Shown here: piece by piece, positions 8,870 to 17,759 of the stretch
Numbering within the stretch: the stretch's first letter is position 1
Layout of the letters: the number at the start of each line of letters is the position of its first letter
Source: Actimicrobium sp047621665
Lineage (GTDB): Bacteria; Pseudomonadota; Gammaproteobacteria; Burkholderiales; Burkholderiaceae_D
NCBI GenBank assembly: GCA_047621665.1
Contig: JBLHMB010000005.1
Span: forward strand, 1-64,000
Reading direction: 5' to 3'
DNA length: 64,000 nucleotides
Program-made: the position numbers and the translations under genes
The notes under the pieces: generated by a model
The model's database searches: none
What the model was told of the DNA's origin: nothing
What the model saw: only the letters and a program-made list of their open reading frames with translations

Positions 8870-10141
8870 ATGACACGCATTTTGAAGACCTTGCCGGTGG
8901 CAGCTGCTTTAGCACTGACCGCATCGCTGGCACAAGCCGCACTACCGATTGATTTCGGTGGCTATTTCCGTTCCGGTTTCGGTACCAGTAGCGAAGGCGG
9001 CAAGGAAGCCTGCTTCGGACTGGCTGGTGCCGGTTCCAAATATCGCCTCGGTAACGAGTGCGAAACCTACGGCGAGCTGGCGTTTGGCGGCGAAGCCTTC
9101 AAGGGCGAAAACGGATTCAAGATCCGCATCAATACCCGGCTGGCATTCGTGCTAAACCAAAACAAGGATTTCGAGCAATACAGTCCGGCATGGCGCGAAG
9201 CCAATGCCATTGCCGAAAACATCGGCACAGGCGCGTTCTCGAAAGCCAAGGCCTGGGTCGGCAAGCGCTTCTATGATCGCCAGGACGTGCATATCACCGA
9301 CTACTACTACTGGGATAACAGCGGCCCGGGTGCCGGGCTGGAAAACATCGACCTTGGCGGTGCCAAACTAGCCTATGCGATTGTTCGCAATGCCTATACT
9401 AACGACGCCTCGCCCACTCCGAACGACGACAAGCGCACAGTCCTGACCCACGATATCCGTTTCTCCGAAATCAAGACCAACACGGATGGCGCGCTGACCG
9501 TCGGTGTTGAATTCATGCAAAAACGTGATGCAGCCGGTGCAACCATGTCAACACCCCGCGGCGTGGTGTCAGCATCCACTCCTAGCGGCAACCTGCTCTC
9601 GCTGATGCACACCCAGACCGGCCTGTTCGGCGGCTACAACCGGATCGCCCTGCAGTACGGCACGGGCAGCGGCGCGGGTACGGGCGGCGTCAATTTCGGC
9701 GCCAACAAGGATGACAAGGTCACCCGCATCACCGAACAGATCATGTTCCAGCCAGCCGGCACAAAATGGTCGGGCATGGGCACCTTCGTCTACGAAAAGG
9801 CCCAAACCCTCACCGGCGGCAAGACCTGGATGTCGGCAGGCGTGCGTCCGGTTTATCACTTTGCCGACAACATGAGCATCGCCACCGAACTCGGTTTCGA
9901 CCAGGTCAAGCCGGATGGCCAGGCCACCCGCAACCTGACCAAGCTGACGATCGCACCGCAACTGACCGCCGGCAACGGTTTCTGGTCGCGTCCGGCGCTG
10001 CGTGCGTTCTATACGTATGCGAAGTGGAATGACGCCGCACAGGCCGCGGCCAGCGCTGGTTCGTCGTTATCCAGAAGTGGCGTCTTCGGCGCCACCACCA
10101 ATGGCAGCACAGTGGGCTTCCAGGTCGAGACCTGGTGGTAA
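8870..10141 (+). CDS. lamB: Maltoporin, LamB family
   Basis: The product has 423 residues. A signal peptide ends SLAQA before ALPIDFGGYFRSGFG. LamB signatures follow in order: AGSKYRLGNECETYGELAFG, PAWREANAI, AKAWVGKRFYDRQDVHITDY and YYYWDNSGPGAGLENIDLGG, with a C-terminal WW after a final strand. LamB trimers carry maltodextrins and other sugars across the outer membrane. The ATG at 8870 has GGAGACGAG directly upstream. The gene looks intact although the maltose genes after it are broken. HexR-like boxes upstream suggest control with glucose genes. A strong terminator follows. Confidence 0.93.
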   Translation: MTRILKTLPVAAALALTASLAQAALPIDFGGYFRSGFGTSSEGGKEACFGLAGAGSKYRLGNECETYGELAFGGEAFKGENGFKIRINTRLAFVLNQNKDFEQYSPAWREANAIAENIGTGAFSKAKAWVGKRFYDRQDVHITDYYYWDNSGPGAGLENIDLGGAKLAYAIVRNAYTNDASPTPNDDKRTVLTHDIRFSEIKTNTDGALTVGVEFMQKRDAAGATMSTPRGVVSASTPSGNLLSLMHTQTGLFGGYNRIALQYGTGSGAGTGGVNFGANKDDKVTRITEQIMFQPAGTKWSGMGTFVYEKAQTLTGGKTWMSAGVRPVYHFADNMSIATELGFDQVKPDGQATRNLTKLTIAPQLTAGNGFWSRPALRAFYTYAKWNDAAQAAASAGSSLSRSGVFGATTNGSTVGFQVETWW

Positions 10142-10151
10142 GTTGATCCAG

Positions 10152-10182
10152 AGCCGCAGCGTACAAACGCTGCGGCTTTTTT
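10152..10182 (+). terminator. Rho-independent terminator after lamB
   Basis: A perfect 10-bp stem, AGCCGCAGCG (10152-10161) with CGCTGCGGCT (10168-10177) around the loop TACAAA, is followed by a run of T to 10182. It starts 11 bases after the lamB stop, so lamB transcription should end before the eroded maltose genes. Confidence 0.93.
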
Positions 10183-10257
10183 GCTTTCTGGGCAGCCATC
10201 AGAGGCGCTACCAGCTCCGTCAACAACGTCAATCCGTACGGGATGCAAGCCCGTGTT

Positions 10258-10717
10258 CACAATAAAACCCGTCCGGAAAATCCAGCCTTTCTGATTCGCC
10301 TGCGCACGCTACTTGACGAGTTCGGCGCGGTCGGGGCCGGCGATTCGCTCGCCGTCATGGCCCAATACACTGCCGGCGGCGACAAGCTGCAACTGGCCAC
10401 CCGCTTTAATTTGCTGACCTCCGCCGCTCAATTTTGCCCGCCGCATTCTTGCGTGGCGCCGCACGCAAACGCAACTTGCGCCTGATGAAACCGCCTTTTT
10501 TGATGCGCCCGAACCGGTGCTGATGTTGCGCCTTGAACTGGCTCGGTTGCCCGTCCTGCTGACTACATTTAATCCCGGTAATACGGCGATCACGTTCAAC
10601 TGGCCTGCGCTAGAGGGTGCCCGCGGACTCCACGGCCATGGCCTGCCCGGCACCGAGAGCGGCAGCACAATGACCTTGCCCGTCTCCGGTGGCTGGTTCG
10701 GCAAGGCAGACGGATGA
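10258..10717 (+). pseudogene. Remnant of a GH13 alpha-glucosidase (aglA-like)
   Basis: Two pieces of an alpha-glucosidase survive in different frames. The first (about 10258-10435) reads RPENPAFLIRLRTLLDEFG then SLAVMAQYTAGGDKLQLAT, part of the (beta/alpha)8 barrel. After a frame change near 10435 the second piece reads RILAWRRTQTQLAPDETAFF and continues through LPVLLTTFNPGNTAITF to HGLPGTESGSTMTLP and GGWFGKADG, ending at the stop in 10715-10717. The N-terminal half and its catalytic residues are missing, and the two pieces are closer together than in an intact enzyme. This is a dead gene. Its stop overlaps the malK remnant's ATG as ATGA, preserving the old operon junction. Confidence 0.8.
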
Positions 10718-10871
10718 CCGCATTGACGCTGGCAGGTGTCCGCAAAATCCTATGGCGATGTCGTCACTCTGCATGGCATCGACCTCACCATCCACGGTGG
10801 CGAATTCATTGTGTTCGTCGGCCCCGGCGGCGGCGGCAAGTCGACGCTGTTGCGCACGATTTGCGGACGCG
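10714..10871 (+). pseudogene. Remnant of sugar ABC transporter ATPase (malK-like), frameshifted and truncated
   Basis: The start MTALTLAGVRK is in one frame. One extra A in the run 10744-10747 shifts the frame, after which KSYGDVVTLHGIDLTIHGGE continues to the Walker A region FVGPGGGGKSTLLRTICG. Homology stops just after Walker A, near 10866-10871, and sequence from the end of malG follows directly. The signature motif, Walker B and regulatory domain are all lost. It cannot make an active ATPase. Confidence 0.8.
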
Positions 10872-11234
10872 ATTTACATGGTCTTCGACACGATTCCAGT
10901 CGAAATCGAGGAAGCCGCCAAAGGCGATGTCGCCACGCCATGGCAAGCGTTTCTGTACGTGTTACTGCCGATGGCGGTACCGATTCTGATGGTGGTCTTC
11001 CTGCTCGCATTCATCGGCGCGATCATCGAATACCCGGTCGCGTCAGTCCTGCTGCACGAACAGAACAACCTGACCCTGGCGGTCGGCTCCAAGCTGTTCC
11101 TGTACGAACAGAAATACCTGTGGGGCGACTTTGCCGCCGCTGCCATCCTATCGGGCCTGCCGATCACTGTGGTGTTCCTGCTGGCGCAGAAATGGATGAT
11201 TTCGGGGCTGACCGCCGGCGGTGTCAAAGGTTGA
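10872..11234 (+). pseudogene. Remnant of maltose permease subunit (malG-like), C-terminal part
   Basis: About 120 codons remain in an open frame, with VFDTIPVEIEEAAKGDVATP (the EAA loop that contacts the ATPase), then LLPMAVPILMVVFLLAFIGA, KLFLYEQKYLWGDFAAA and the ending KWMISGLTAGGVKG typical of MalG. The first half, with the early membrane segments, is gone, and the sequence is joined to the malK remnant. Deletion of the rest of malK plus the missing binding-protein and permease genes would explain the junction. Confidence 0.8.
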
Positions 11235-11457
11235 CCAACAGGACCGGCTGCGGGCGCAATGCAGCAAACGCAGCCACCTCCTGTCAAGAAAATTTTCCCT
11301 AAAAGAAAAAGTGTCGCATCTGCCCAAAACCGGCCTGAAATCCTTTCTCTGAGGCGATCGACTCGCTATCATCATGAATACAAAAAGATTCCATTCCAAA
11401 TTATGTCGTCACTGAGAATGGAACCATTACTAAGAACACCCCCCAACGGAGAAATTC

Positions 11458-12135
11458 ATGATGAAGCCAGCACTCATCGCGGCCAGTCTGATTGCCACAC
11501 TACTTGCCTGCGGCACCGCCGGCGCCGCCAATCTTGCCTTGACGGCCGACCTCGGCACCACTGGTGTTGGCTTGCACATGAGCCTGCCCTTGCAGAGAAG
11601 TCTCAATGCACGCGTTGGTTTCAACTCGCTCAATTATTCTTTTGCCAGTAGCACCAGTAGCGTGAATTACGATTACAAGCTCAAACTCAATACGGTTGAT
11701 GCGCTGGTCGATTACTTTCCAGGCGATAGCGGTTTTCGCCTGACCGGAGGTCTGACCTATAACAACAACAAGATCACTGCAGTCGGAAAGCCGAGCGCCT
11801 CCGGTACCTTTGTCCTCAACGGCAACACTTACTCGACCACCGACGCAGGCCAGATTGATGGCAAGATCGGCTTCCGGAAAATCGCTCCTTACCTTGGCAT
11901 CGGCTGGGGCAATGCACTGCAAAAAGAAACCGGCTGGGGCTTTTCGGCAGACGCCGGCGTGCTGTTCCAGGGAGCGGCGAACACGTCGTTGACCAACAGT
12001 GGTTGTACCGCATCCAGCACTGTCTGTAGCCAGCTCAACGGCGACCTCGAGGTTGAAAATGGCCGTCTGCGTGACAAGGCCAATGATCTCAGGCTTTATC
12101 CGGTATTACGCGTCGGCGCAAGCTACCGCTTCTAA
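11458..12135 (+). CDS. Small outer-membrane beta-barrel protein
   Basis: The product has 225 residues. A signal peptide ends GTAGA before ANLALTADLGTTGVG. The mature part alternates in the manner of an eight- to ten-strand barrel (GFNSLNYSFASST, DALVDYFPGDSGFRLTGGL, YNNNKITAVGKPS, YPVLRVGASYRF) and ends in Phe, as expected for insertion by BamA. GGAG lies just before the ATG at 11458; a second ATG follows directly. It has an OmpA/OmpW-like fold by pattern, but I cannot name a family. A possible loop disulphide is CTASSTVC. It stands alone after the maltose remnants. Confidence 0.7.
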   Translation: MMKPALIAASLIATLLACGTAGAANLALTADLGTTGVGLHMSLPLQRSLNARVGFNSLNYSFASSTSSVNYDYKLKLNTVDALVDYFPGDSGFRLTGGLTYNNNKITAVGKPSASGTFVLNGNTYSTTDAGQIDGKIGFRKIAPYLGIGWGNALQKETGWGFSADAGVLFQGAANTSLTNSGCTASSTVCSQLNGDLEVENGRLRDKANDLRLYPVLRVGASYRF

Positions 12136-12448
12136 TTCCCGACGTCTTCCGTTTGTATTCACGCATTCGGGATACGTCGTCCGGGGGTGATAAGGCTTTC
12201 CTGAAGCAGGCCGATCCCATCGGTGGTCAACGGTCGCTTCCGGGATCCGGTCCCGCGCCGGCAATGATTATCCCGTCGTCCCGACACATCCCGCCGTCAC
12301 CTTCCCGTTCCCGGGCAACGGAAGTAATCGCTGCCGGTATCGACCGCTCTCCACAGCCACCATTGTTAGTAAAACGGAACCGTTTGTCCGGATAGCGCAC
12401 TCACGATCAGTTCCGGCATGGGCCGGCCAACATTGAAAGAGGCGTAGC
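12136..12448. other. Intergenic region before the ankyrin gene
   Basis: This 313-base stretch holds no gene I can support. Short open frames on both strands lack ribosome binding sites and protein-like composition. AAAGAGG at 12437-12443 is the likely ribosome binding site of the ankyrin gene. Confidence 0.4.
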
Positions 12449-13582
12449 GTGTATCCACAAATTGACCGACCCCGATCTGTTTCCTCGCGTACCACGAGCA
12501 GATCTGCCCAAGCTAGCACCACTACCACCACGGCTGCCCCCCCACCACCGGCCAGCACGACAATCCCCCGTGTCCGCCCGATTGCACAGGGTCAACATGC
12601 AGCGCGTGCGCGCTTCTGCTGTGACTGGAGAAACCCGACGGCCAAACTCATTGACGCCTATGGCTTACCGGCACCGGCATCCCGGACCAGCTACAGCGCA
12701 GCGGCGGCTCATGATATTCAGAACGCGCTGGCGCGGCTGGGACCACCGACCCGGGATCACGATGACACCGGTCGCTTGTTTGCGCGGGCACTTATTGACG
12801 GACATGCCTCAAAATTCGCAGCCGTGATGACGTTGGCGCGGCATCAGATCATTAACCTGAATCACCCGCTGTTGAGTACGACCCGGGCCAGCATGTTGCT
12901 GGAGATAATCAATAAACCCGGTGCATCGCGCAGCGGGATCGACTTCCCTGCCAGCGAATTCATTTCAGTCAGTTCTCGTGTAGCAACGATGGTGGCGCTC
13001 GGAGCCGATCCCGACCACCCTCATTTCAGCGGCGCACTGCCGCTGGAAGTGGCCTGGCGCAATGCCACCAATGAAGGCGACGAAGCGGCGCGCGCGTTGC
13101 TCCACGCCGGTGCCGATCCGTTGAAGGAAAGTCACGACGGACTCACCATGCTGCATCGTGCCGCGAGCGTTAATCACCTGCACCTGATCCGCAGCTGGCG
13201 CGCCGCCGGATTACCCGAGCACCCACCGACCAGTCAAGGCGGTATCACCCCGCTGATGCTGGCCGCTTTCCACGATCACGCTGACGCCGTTCGCTTGCTG
13301 GTCGCTAATAGCAACGCCGATATCGACGACACCGGCGAGGGCAATCACACCGCACTACACCTGGCCGTCCACTCGAACAGCCTGGCGGCAGCGCGAGTCC
13401 TGCTCGACAGCGGAGCCAATGTCATCGCCGGCATTCTCAATGGCGAAACACCTTACGCCATGGCGCAGGCGCATGAAATGAGAACGGGCGACGGCCGCAT
13501 GGCAACCCTGTTGCAGGCCAATGCAATGGCCCGCGGCATACCGGAGCAAGTGCTTGGCCTTTCCGCCAACCGGCGTCACTAA
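12449..13582 (+). CDS. Ankyrin-repeat protein
   Basis: The product has 377 residues from a GTG start, with AAAGAGG six bases before it. The first 45 residues are rich in Ser, Thr, Pro and Ala (ASTTTTTAAPPPPASTTIP) and carry no signal peptide. Ankyrin repeats begin near residue 190: ALPLEVAWRNATNEGDEAAR, DGLTMLHRAASVNHLHLIR, GGITPLMLAAFHDHADAVR and NHTALHLAVHSNSLAAAR. The family mediates protein-protein contacts; partner and role are unknown. A flexible polar N-terminus before ankyrin repeats also occurs in secreted effectors, but no secretion genes are nearby. It is tail-to-tail with the glk/hexR gene, four bases away. Confidence 0.75.
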   Translation: MYPQIDRPRSVSSRTTSRSAQASTTTTTAAPPPPASTTIPRVRPIAQGQHAARARFCCDWRNPTAKLIDAYGLPAPASRTSYSAAAAHDIQNALARLGPPTRDHDDTGRLFARALIDGHASKFAAVMTLARHQIINLNHPLLSTTRASMLLEIINKPGASRSGIDFPASEFISVSSRVATMVALGADPDHPHFSGALPLEVAWRNATNEGDEAARALLHAGADPLKESHDGLTMLHRAASVNHLHLIRSWRAAGLPEHPPTSQGGITPLMLAAFHDHADAVRLLVANSNADIDDTGEGNHTALHLAVHSNSLAAARVLLDSGANVIAGILNGETPYAMAQAHEMRTGDGRMATLLQANAMARGIPEQVLGLSANRRH

Positions 13583-13585
13583 GCA

Positions 13586-15514
13586 CTACACCGTGTGCGA
13601 AATCACCGGCGTGACCGGACCGCCGTCCTCATTGAGGCGATCCAGTTCGTGGGTGGTGGACGAGGCAATGTGATTGAGGATGCCGCGTTTGGCCTGGCGC
13701 TGCAATTCGGCAAACGGACTGGTGCGGTTCAATGAGACCCCGACGGCCAGCATGTCGATCAGCAGCAGCAACAGGATGCGCGAGACCATCGGGATATGCG
13801 CGGCACTACCTTCATCATGTTCGACCGCCAGCGTCAGATGTGCCCGCCGCGCCAGTTGCGAATTCGCCGGTGCCAGCGCAATCACGGTCGCACCGCTGGC
13901 CATCGCCGCTTCGACGGCGGCGGCCAGATGGCGCAATTTGCCCGAGTTGGAAATAATCACGGCGACGTCGCGTGGTCGCAGCATGGCGGCCGAAACTTCC
14001 TGCACTTGCGGATCGGTCGAGGCCGAGGTCGGGATACCCAGCCGGAAAAACTTTTGCTGGGCATCCTCGGCCACCAGCCCGCAACTGCCAAAGCCATAAA
14101 ATTCGATCCGGCTGGCCTGACTGAGGGCCTCGATGACGGCACTGAGTGACTCGGCGTTGAGGTTGTCGCGCACTTCGAGCATGGCAGTGATCGTGTTGTC
14201 GACCACCTTTACGCCAAGATCCAGCGACGAATCGCCGACATGCACCTGACTGTGCGCCACCGGCACCGTGCCCGTCACGCCGGAGGCCAGCTTGAGCTTG
14301 AAATCAGCCAGACCCTGGCAACCCAGCGAACGGCAGAAGCGAATCACGGTCGGCTGACTGACTTCGGCGCGACGGGCGATTTCCGAAATCGGTTCGTTCA
14401 TCACCGCGCGCGGATGGGCCAGAATCAGGCTGGCGACTTTTTGTTCGGCCGGCGAAAAACTCGAGCGCGACTTGCGGATACGTTCAAGAATCGGAATCGC
14501 ATTGCCCCCGCCGAGGTGCTCGGACAGGATCGCAGCCACGCCGACAAAAGCCGGATACGGAGCGGTGATGACGAAGGTCGGAATATGTCCCAGGTACTCG
14601 CCGAAACGACCTTTATCTTCAAAACGGCGGCGAAACGACGAGCGGGCAAAATACTCGCCGAGATGCGGCACCACGCCTCCACCGATGTAGATGCCGCCCA
14701 GCGTGCCAAGCGTGACGGCAACGTTCGATGCGACGGTTCCCAGCATGCCGCAAAAACAGTCGATCACGTCGGCGCATAACGGGTCGGAGCCGGCCAGCGC
14801 ACGCTGGATAATCTCCGGTGTGCCAAGCGGACCCACCGTAACACCGCCGCGCGCGGCCAGTGCCTGATAGATCAGTTCGATACCTGGACCGGAGACCAGC
14901 CGTTCGGCAGAGACGTGCGGCCAGGTCTTCCAGCAGTACTGCAACACAGCGATCTCGCGCTCGTCGGTCGGTGAAAAAGTCACGTGACCGCCTTCACTGC
15001 CCAGCGCGATCCAGCGCCCGGCCGTCGGAATAAGACCACCGACGCCCAGTCCGGTGCCGGCACCAACCAGACCGATCACGCCGCCCGCACGACTCCCGCC
15101 CTGTCCGACCTGCGTCAGATGAGTAGGTTCCAGATGCGGCAGCGACATCGCCAGCGCGGTGAAATCATTGACGATCAACAGCGTGTCAAAGTTAAGCCGG
15201 CGCCGGGTCGCTTCGATCGAAAAGGCCCAGTGATGATTGGTCATCTTGATCTCGTCACCCTGTACCGGATTGGCAATCGCAATCGCAGCGTGGCGCACCG
15301 CCGGCTGGCCAACTTCGACCAGGTAGGCTTCGACGGCGACGGCAAATTCGGCATGGTCGGCGCAACGCAAGACGCGGATCGCCTCGATCTGGCCGGGCGC
15401 CCGTTCGAGCGCGAAGCGGGCATTGGTGCCGCCGATATCGGCCAGCAATCGCGGACCGTCGAGATAGAGCGCGCTCTGCGCTTCGCGGGAATTAGCGGGC
15501 ACTGTGGAAGACAT
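13586..15514 (-). CDS. glk: Bifunctional glucokinase / HexR-type (RpiR family) transcriptional regulator
   Basis: The product has 642 residues in two modules. Residues 20-335 are a bacterial glucokinase with the phosphate loop ADIGGTNARFAL (25-36), LIVNDFTALAMSLP, GLVGAGTGLGVGGL and ALGSEGGHV. Residues from about 345 form an RpiR regulator: an HTH with ISEIARRAEVSQPTVIRFCR, then a sugar-phosphate isomerase (SIS) domain with IEFYGFGSCGLVAEDAQQKF and VIISNSGKLRHLAAA. It phosphorylates glucose and probably represses the glucose genes, sensing a sugar phosphate (KDPG for HexR proteins). Its start lies inside the end of pgl by 23 bases. Similar fusions are known in Burkholderiales. Confidence 0.93.
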   Translation of the reverse strand: MSSTVPANSREAQSALYLDGPRLLADIGGTNARFALERAPGQIEAIRVLRCADHAEFAVAVEAYLVEVGQPAVRHAAIAIANPVQGDEIKMTNHHWAFSIEATRRRLNFDTLLIVNDFTALAMSLPHLEPTHLTQVGQGGSRAGGVIGLVGAGTGLGVGGLIPTAGRWIALGSEGGHVTFSPTDEREIAVLQYCWKTWPHVSAERLVSGPGIELIYQALAARGGVTVGPLGTPEIIQRALAGSDPLCADVIDCFCGMLGTVASNVAVTLGTLGGIYIGGGVVPHLGEYFARSSFRRRFEDKGRFGEYLGHIPTFVITAPYPAFVGVAAILSEHLGGGNAIPILERIRKSRSSFSPAEQKVASLILAHPRAVMNEPISEIARRAEVSQPTVIRFCRSLGCQGLADFKLKLASGVTGTVPVAHSQVHVGDSSLDLGVKVVDNTITAMLEVRDNLNAESLSAVIEALSQASRIEFYGFGSCGLVAEDAQQKFFRLGIPTSASTDPQVQEVSAAMLRPRDVAVIISNSGKLRHLAAAVEAAMASGATVIALAPANSQLARRAHLTLAVEHDEGSAAHIPMVSRILLLLLIDMLAVGVSLNRTSPFAELQRQAKRGILNHIASSTTHELDRLNEDGGPVTPVISHTV

Positions 15515-16250
15515 GAAGAGTCACTTTCGGATGAGCGATTAGCAGGGCAAGCGGGCCTGCGTCGGTAAGGTGGTCAATAAGGGAATCAGCGCGCTGACCG
15601 GAGCCGTCGCGCACCAGTGCGACGAGGCGTTCGAGAGTAGCCAGCTTGTCGGCTCCGCTGGACCAGACATAACAATGCTGCTGGCCGGTGAGTGCCTGCA
15701 AGGACAGGCCGACGCGTGCATGGGGAGCGGCTTGCGGTTGCAATGCGACATACCGTGCGCTGGTCTGGCGTGCTTCGTCCCACTGCGGCGCATCAACAAA
15801 CAGCGAGGCAGTATGGCCGTCGTTGCCAAGACCAAGAATGACCACCGCCGCCTGCGCCAGCGCTGCGTTATCGTTGGCCGCGATAGCCGCTTGCTGCGCA
15901 ACCGGCCATTCGTCGACCGCCATACTAGCGAGTGCGTCGTCAACCAGCGGTACCCAGCGAGCTGCTGCCGCCGGCCCGACCAGCAAATGGCGCGCCACCA
16001 GTGCCGAGTTCGAGTCCGCATCGGCCAGCGGTACGCAGCGTTCATCGACTAACGACACATCGATCTGCGCCCACGGCAATGGCCGGGTGGCCAGCAGTGC
16101 AAACAACGGCAACGGACTGCGCCCGCCGGACACCAGCAGTAGTGCGCGCGGCGCGCTCTCGAGCGCCTGCAGCAGATCACCACGGACGGCATCGGCCAGT
16201 GCCTGCGCGGCCACGCCGGTTTCATCAAACAGATGGAATTGCACGGTCAT
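15492..16250 (-). CDS. pgl: 6-Phosphogluconolactonase
   Basis: The product has 252 residues from MTVQFHLFDETG. Family motifs are LLVSGGRSPLPLFALLA, IDVSLVDERCVPLADADSNS and VILGLGNDGHTASLF. It hydrolyses 6-phosphoglucono-1,5-lactone to 6-phosphogluconate, the second step after Zwf on the way to the Entner-Doudoroff or pentose phosphate pathway. The ATG at 16250 shares its A with the zwf stop (TAATG), and the 3' end overlaps glk/hexR, so the three genes are one translationally coupled operon. Length is normal for the DevB family. Confidence 0.93.
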   Translation of the reverse strand: MTVQFHLFDETGVAAQALADAVRGDLLQALESAPRALLLVSGGRSPLPLFALLATRPLPWAQIDVSLVDERCVPLADADSNSALVARHLLVGPAAAARWVPLVDDALASMAVDEWPVAQQAAIAANDNAALAQAAVVILGLGNDGHTASLFVDAPQWDEARQTSARYVALQPQAAPHARVGLSLQALTGQQHCYVWSSGADKLATLERLVALVRDGSGQRADSLIDHLTDAGPLALLIAHPKVTLHVFHSAR

Positions 16251-17707
16251 TAGCGTTCCTCCGGCCAGGCAAAACCGGCACGATAAAGTAAAGCACTCGA
16301 CGACGCCGGGCCCCAGGTGCCGGCCGCATATGACTTCGGCGGCTGGCTGCTGTTGTCCCACGCGGCAAGCAAGGGTTCGACCCATTTCCAGGCGGCTTCC
16401 TGTTCGTCGCGTCGTACAAACAAAGCAAGATTACCGCGAATCGCGTCGAGCAACAGACGTTCATAGGCTTCCGCACGCGGATGCTTCGAGGCCTTGTCCA
16501 GCGCCAGGTCGAGCACCACCGGTTGCAGGTGCATACCGTCGCCGGGCTGCTTGCCGAGGCAATGCAACTGGATCGATTCGTCGGGTTGCAACTTGATGAC
16601 CAGCCGGTTCGAAACTTCGCTGGCGAGGCCAACCGGCACCGGCAGGATCGCATGCGGTACCGGCCGGAACGTGATGACGATTTCGGCCATGCGTTGCGGT
16701 AGCCGTTTGCCGGTGCGCAAAAAGAATGGCACGCCCGCCCAGCGCCAGTTATTAATTTCGGCCTGGAGCGCGACAAAGGTTTCGGCGCACGAATCGGCAT
16801 CGATACCGGCTTCATCCACATACGCCCGCACGGCATCGCCCCGGATTGCACCGGACGCATATTGGCCGCGTACCGCTTTTTGCTCGACATCGATGGCCGA
16901 GAGCGGCTTGAGCGCGCGCAATACGCGTAATTTTTCATCGCGCACGGCATCGGCATCAAAAGACGTCGGCGGTTCCATTGCGACGATGCACAGCAATTGC
17001 AGCAAGTGGTTTTGCACCATGTCGCGCAGTGCGCCGGTGTCATCATAAAACCCGCCGCGCCCTTCGACGCCCAATTCTTCGGCTATCGTCAGCTGGACGT
17101 GGGCAATCGACTCGCGCCGCCAGAGTGGTTCGAACAGCGAATTGGCAAAACGCAGTGCCATCAGGTTCTGCACCGATTCCTTGCCGAGATAGTGGTCGAT
17201 CCGGTAAATCTGGTTTTCCGCGAACACACGGGCAACCGCATCGTTGATCTTGCGCGATGACGCCAGGTCGGTGCCGAGCGGCTTTTCCAGCACCACGCGG
17301 GCATGCGTCAGATCGATGCCGCTAGCGGCAAGGTTGGCACAAATGGGTTCGAACAAGGCCGGTGCGGTGGCCAGATAAAACACCCGTACGCCGCTGGCAT
17401 GCTGCAGGCGCTCTGCCAGCAACGCGTAAGAGGCGGCGTCGAAGGCATCCATAGCGAGATAATCGATCCGGTCCAGAAAGCCTTCCCAGGCAGCATCGTG
17501 TGCCGGCAAGTGCGCACCGACGCGCTCGCGCACGCTGTCGATGAAGGCGGCGCGATCCATCGCTTGCTGCGCCACACACAGGATCTTGCCGTCGGCGTGC
17601 AGTTTGCCACCGCGATGTGCGGTCAATAGCGCCGGTAAAAGCTTGCGCATCGACAAATCGCCGGTGCCACCAAACAGGACAAAGGTAAAAGCGGGATCGT
17701 TTTGCAT
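16250..17707 (-). CDS. zwf: Glucose-6-phosphate 1-dehydrogenase
   Basis: The product has 485 residues, the usual length. The nucleotide-binding loop is FGGTGDLS (12-19), followed by VLEKPLGTDL (139-148) and the substrate and catalytic motif RIDHYLGKE (169-177). It oxidises glucose 6-phosphate with NAD(P) and is the first gene of zwf-pgl-glk/hexR. GGAG lies eight bases before the ATG at 17707. The promoter lies in the divergent region shared with the glucose importer, where two HexR-like boxes are seen. edd and eda are not in this window. Confidence 0.96.
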   Translation of the reverse strand: MQNDPAFTFVLFGGTGDLSMRKLLPALLTAHRGGKLHADGKILCVAQQAMDRAAFIDSVRERVGAHLPAHDAAWEGFLDRIDYLAMDAFDAASYALLAERLQHASGVRVFYLATAPALFEPICANLAASGIDLTHARVVLEKPLGTDLASSRKINDAVARVFAENQIYRIDHYLGKESVQNLMALRFANSLFEPLWRRESIAHVQLTIAEELGVEGRGGFYDDTGALRDMVQNHLLQLLCIVAMEPPTSFDADAVRDEKLRVLRALKPLSAIDVEQKAVRGQYASGAIRGDAVRAYVDEAGIDADSCAETFVALQAEINNWRWAGVPFFLRTGKRLPQRMAEIVITFRPVPHAILPVPVGLASEVSNRLVIKLQPDESIQLHCLGKQPGDGMHLQPVVLDLALDKASKHPRAEAYERLLLDAIRGNLALFVRRDEQEAAWKWVEPLLAAWDNSSQPPKSYAAGTWGPASSSALLYRAGFAWPEER

Positions 17708-17759
17708 CAGTTCGGCTCCAGCTGGCTGTAATAAATAAAAACTTATATTGCAATCTTAA

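Noticed and set aside
10689..11234. Single 181-codon frame across malK/malG remnants taken as one gene
   Set aside because: Its first 60 codons are out-of-frame malK sequence and only the rest is malG, so it is a chance fusion over pseudogenes.
12153..12395. 80-codon frame upstream of the ankyrin gene
   Set aside because: It has no ribosome binding site and a composition like random GC-rich DNA; frames of similar length exist on the opposite strand.
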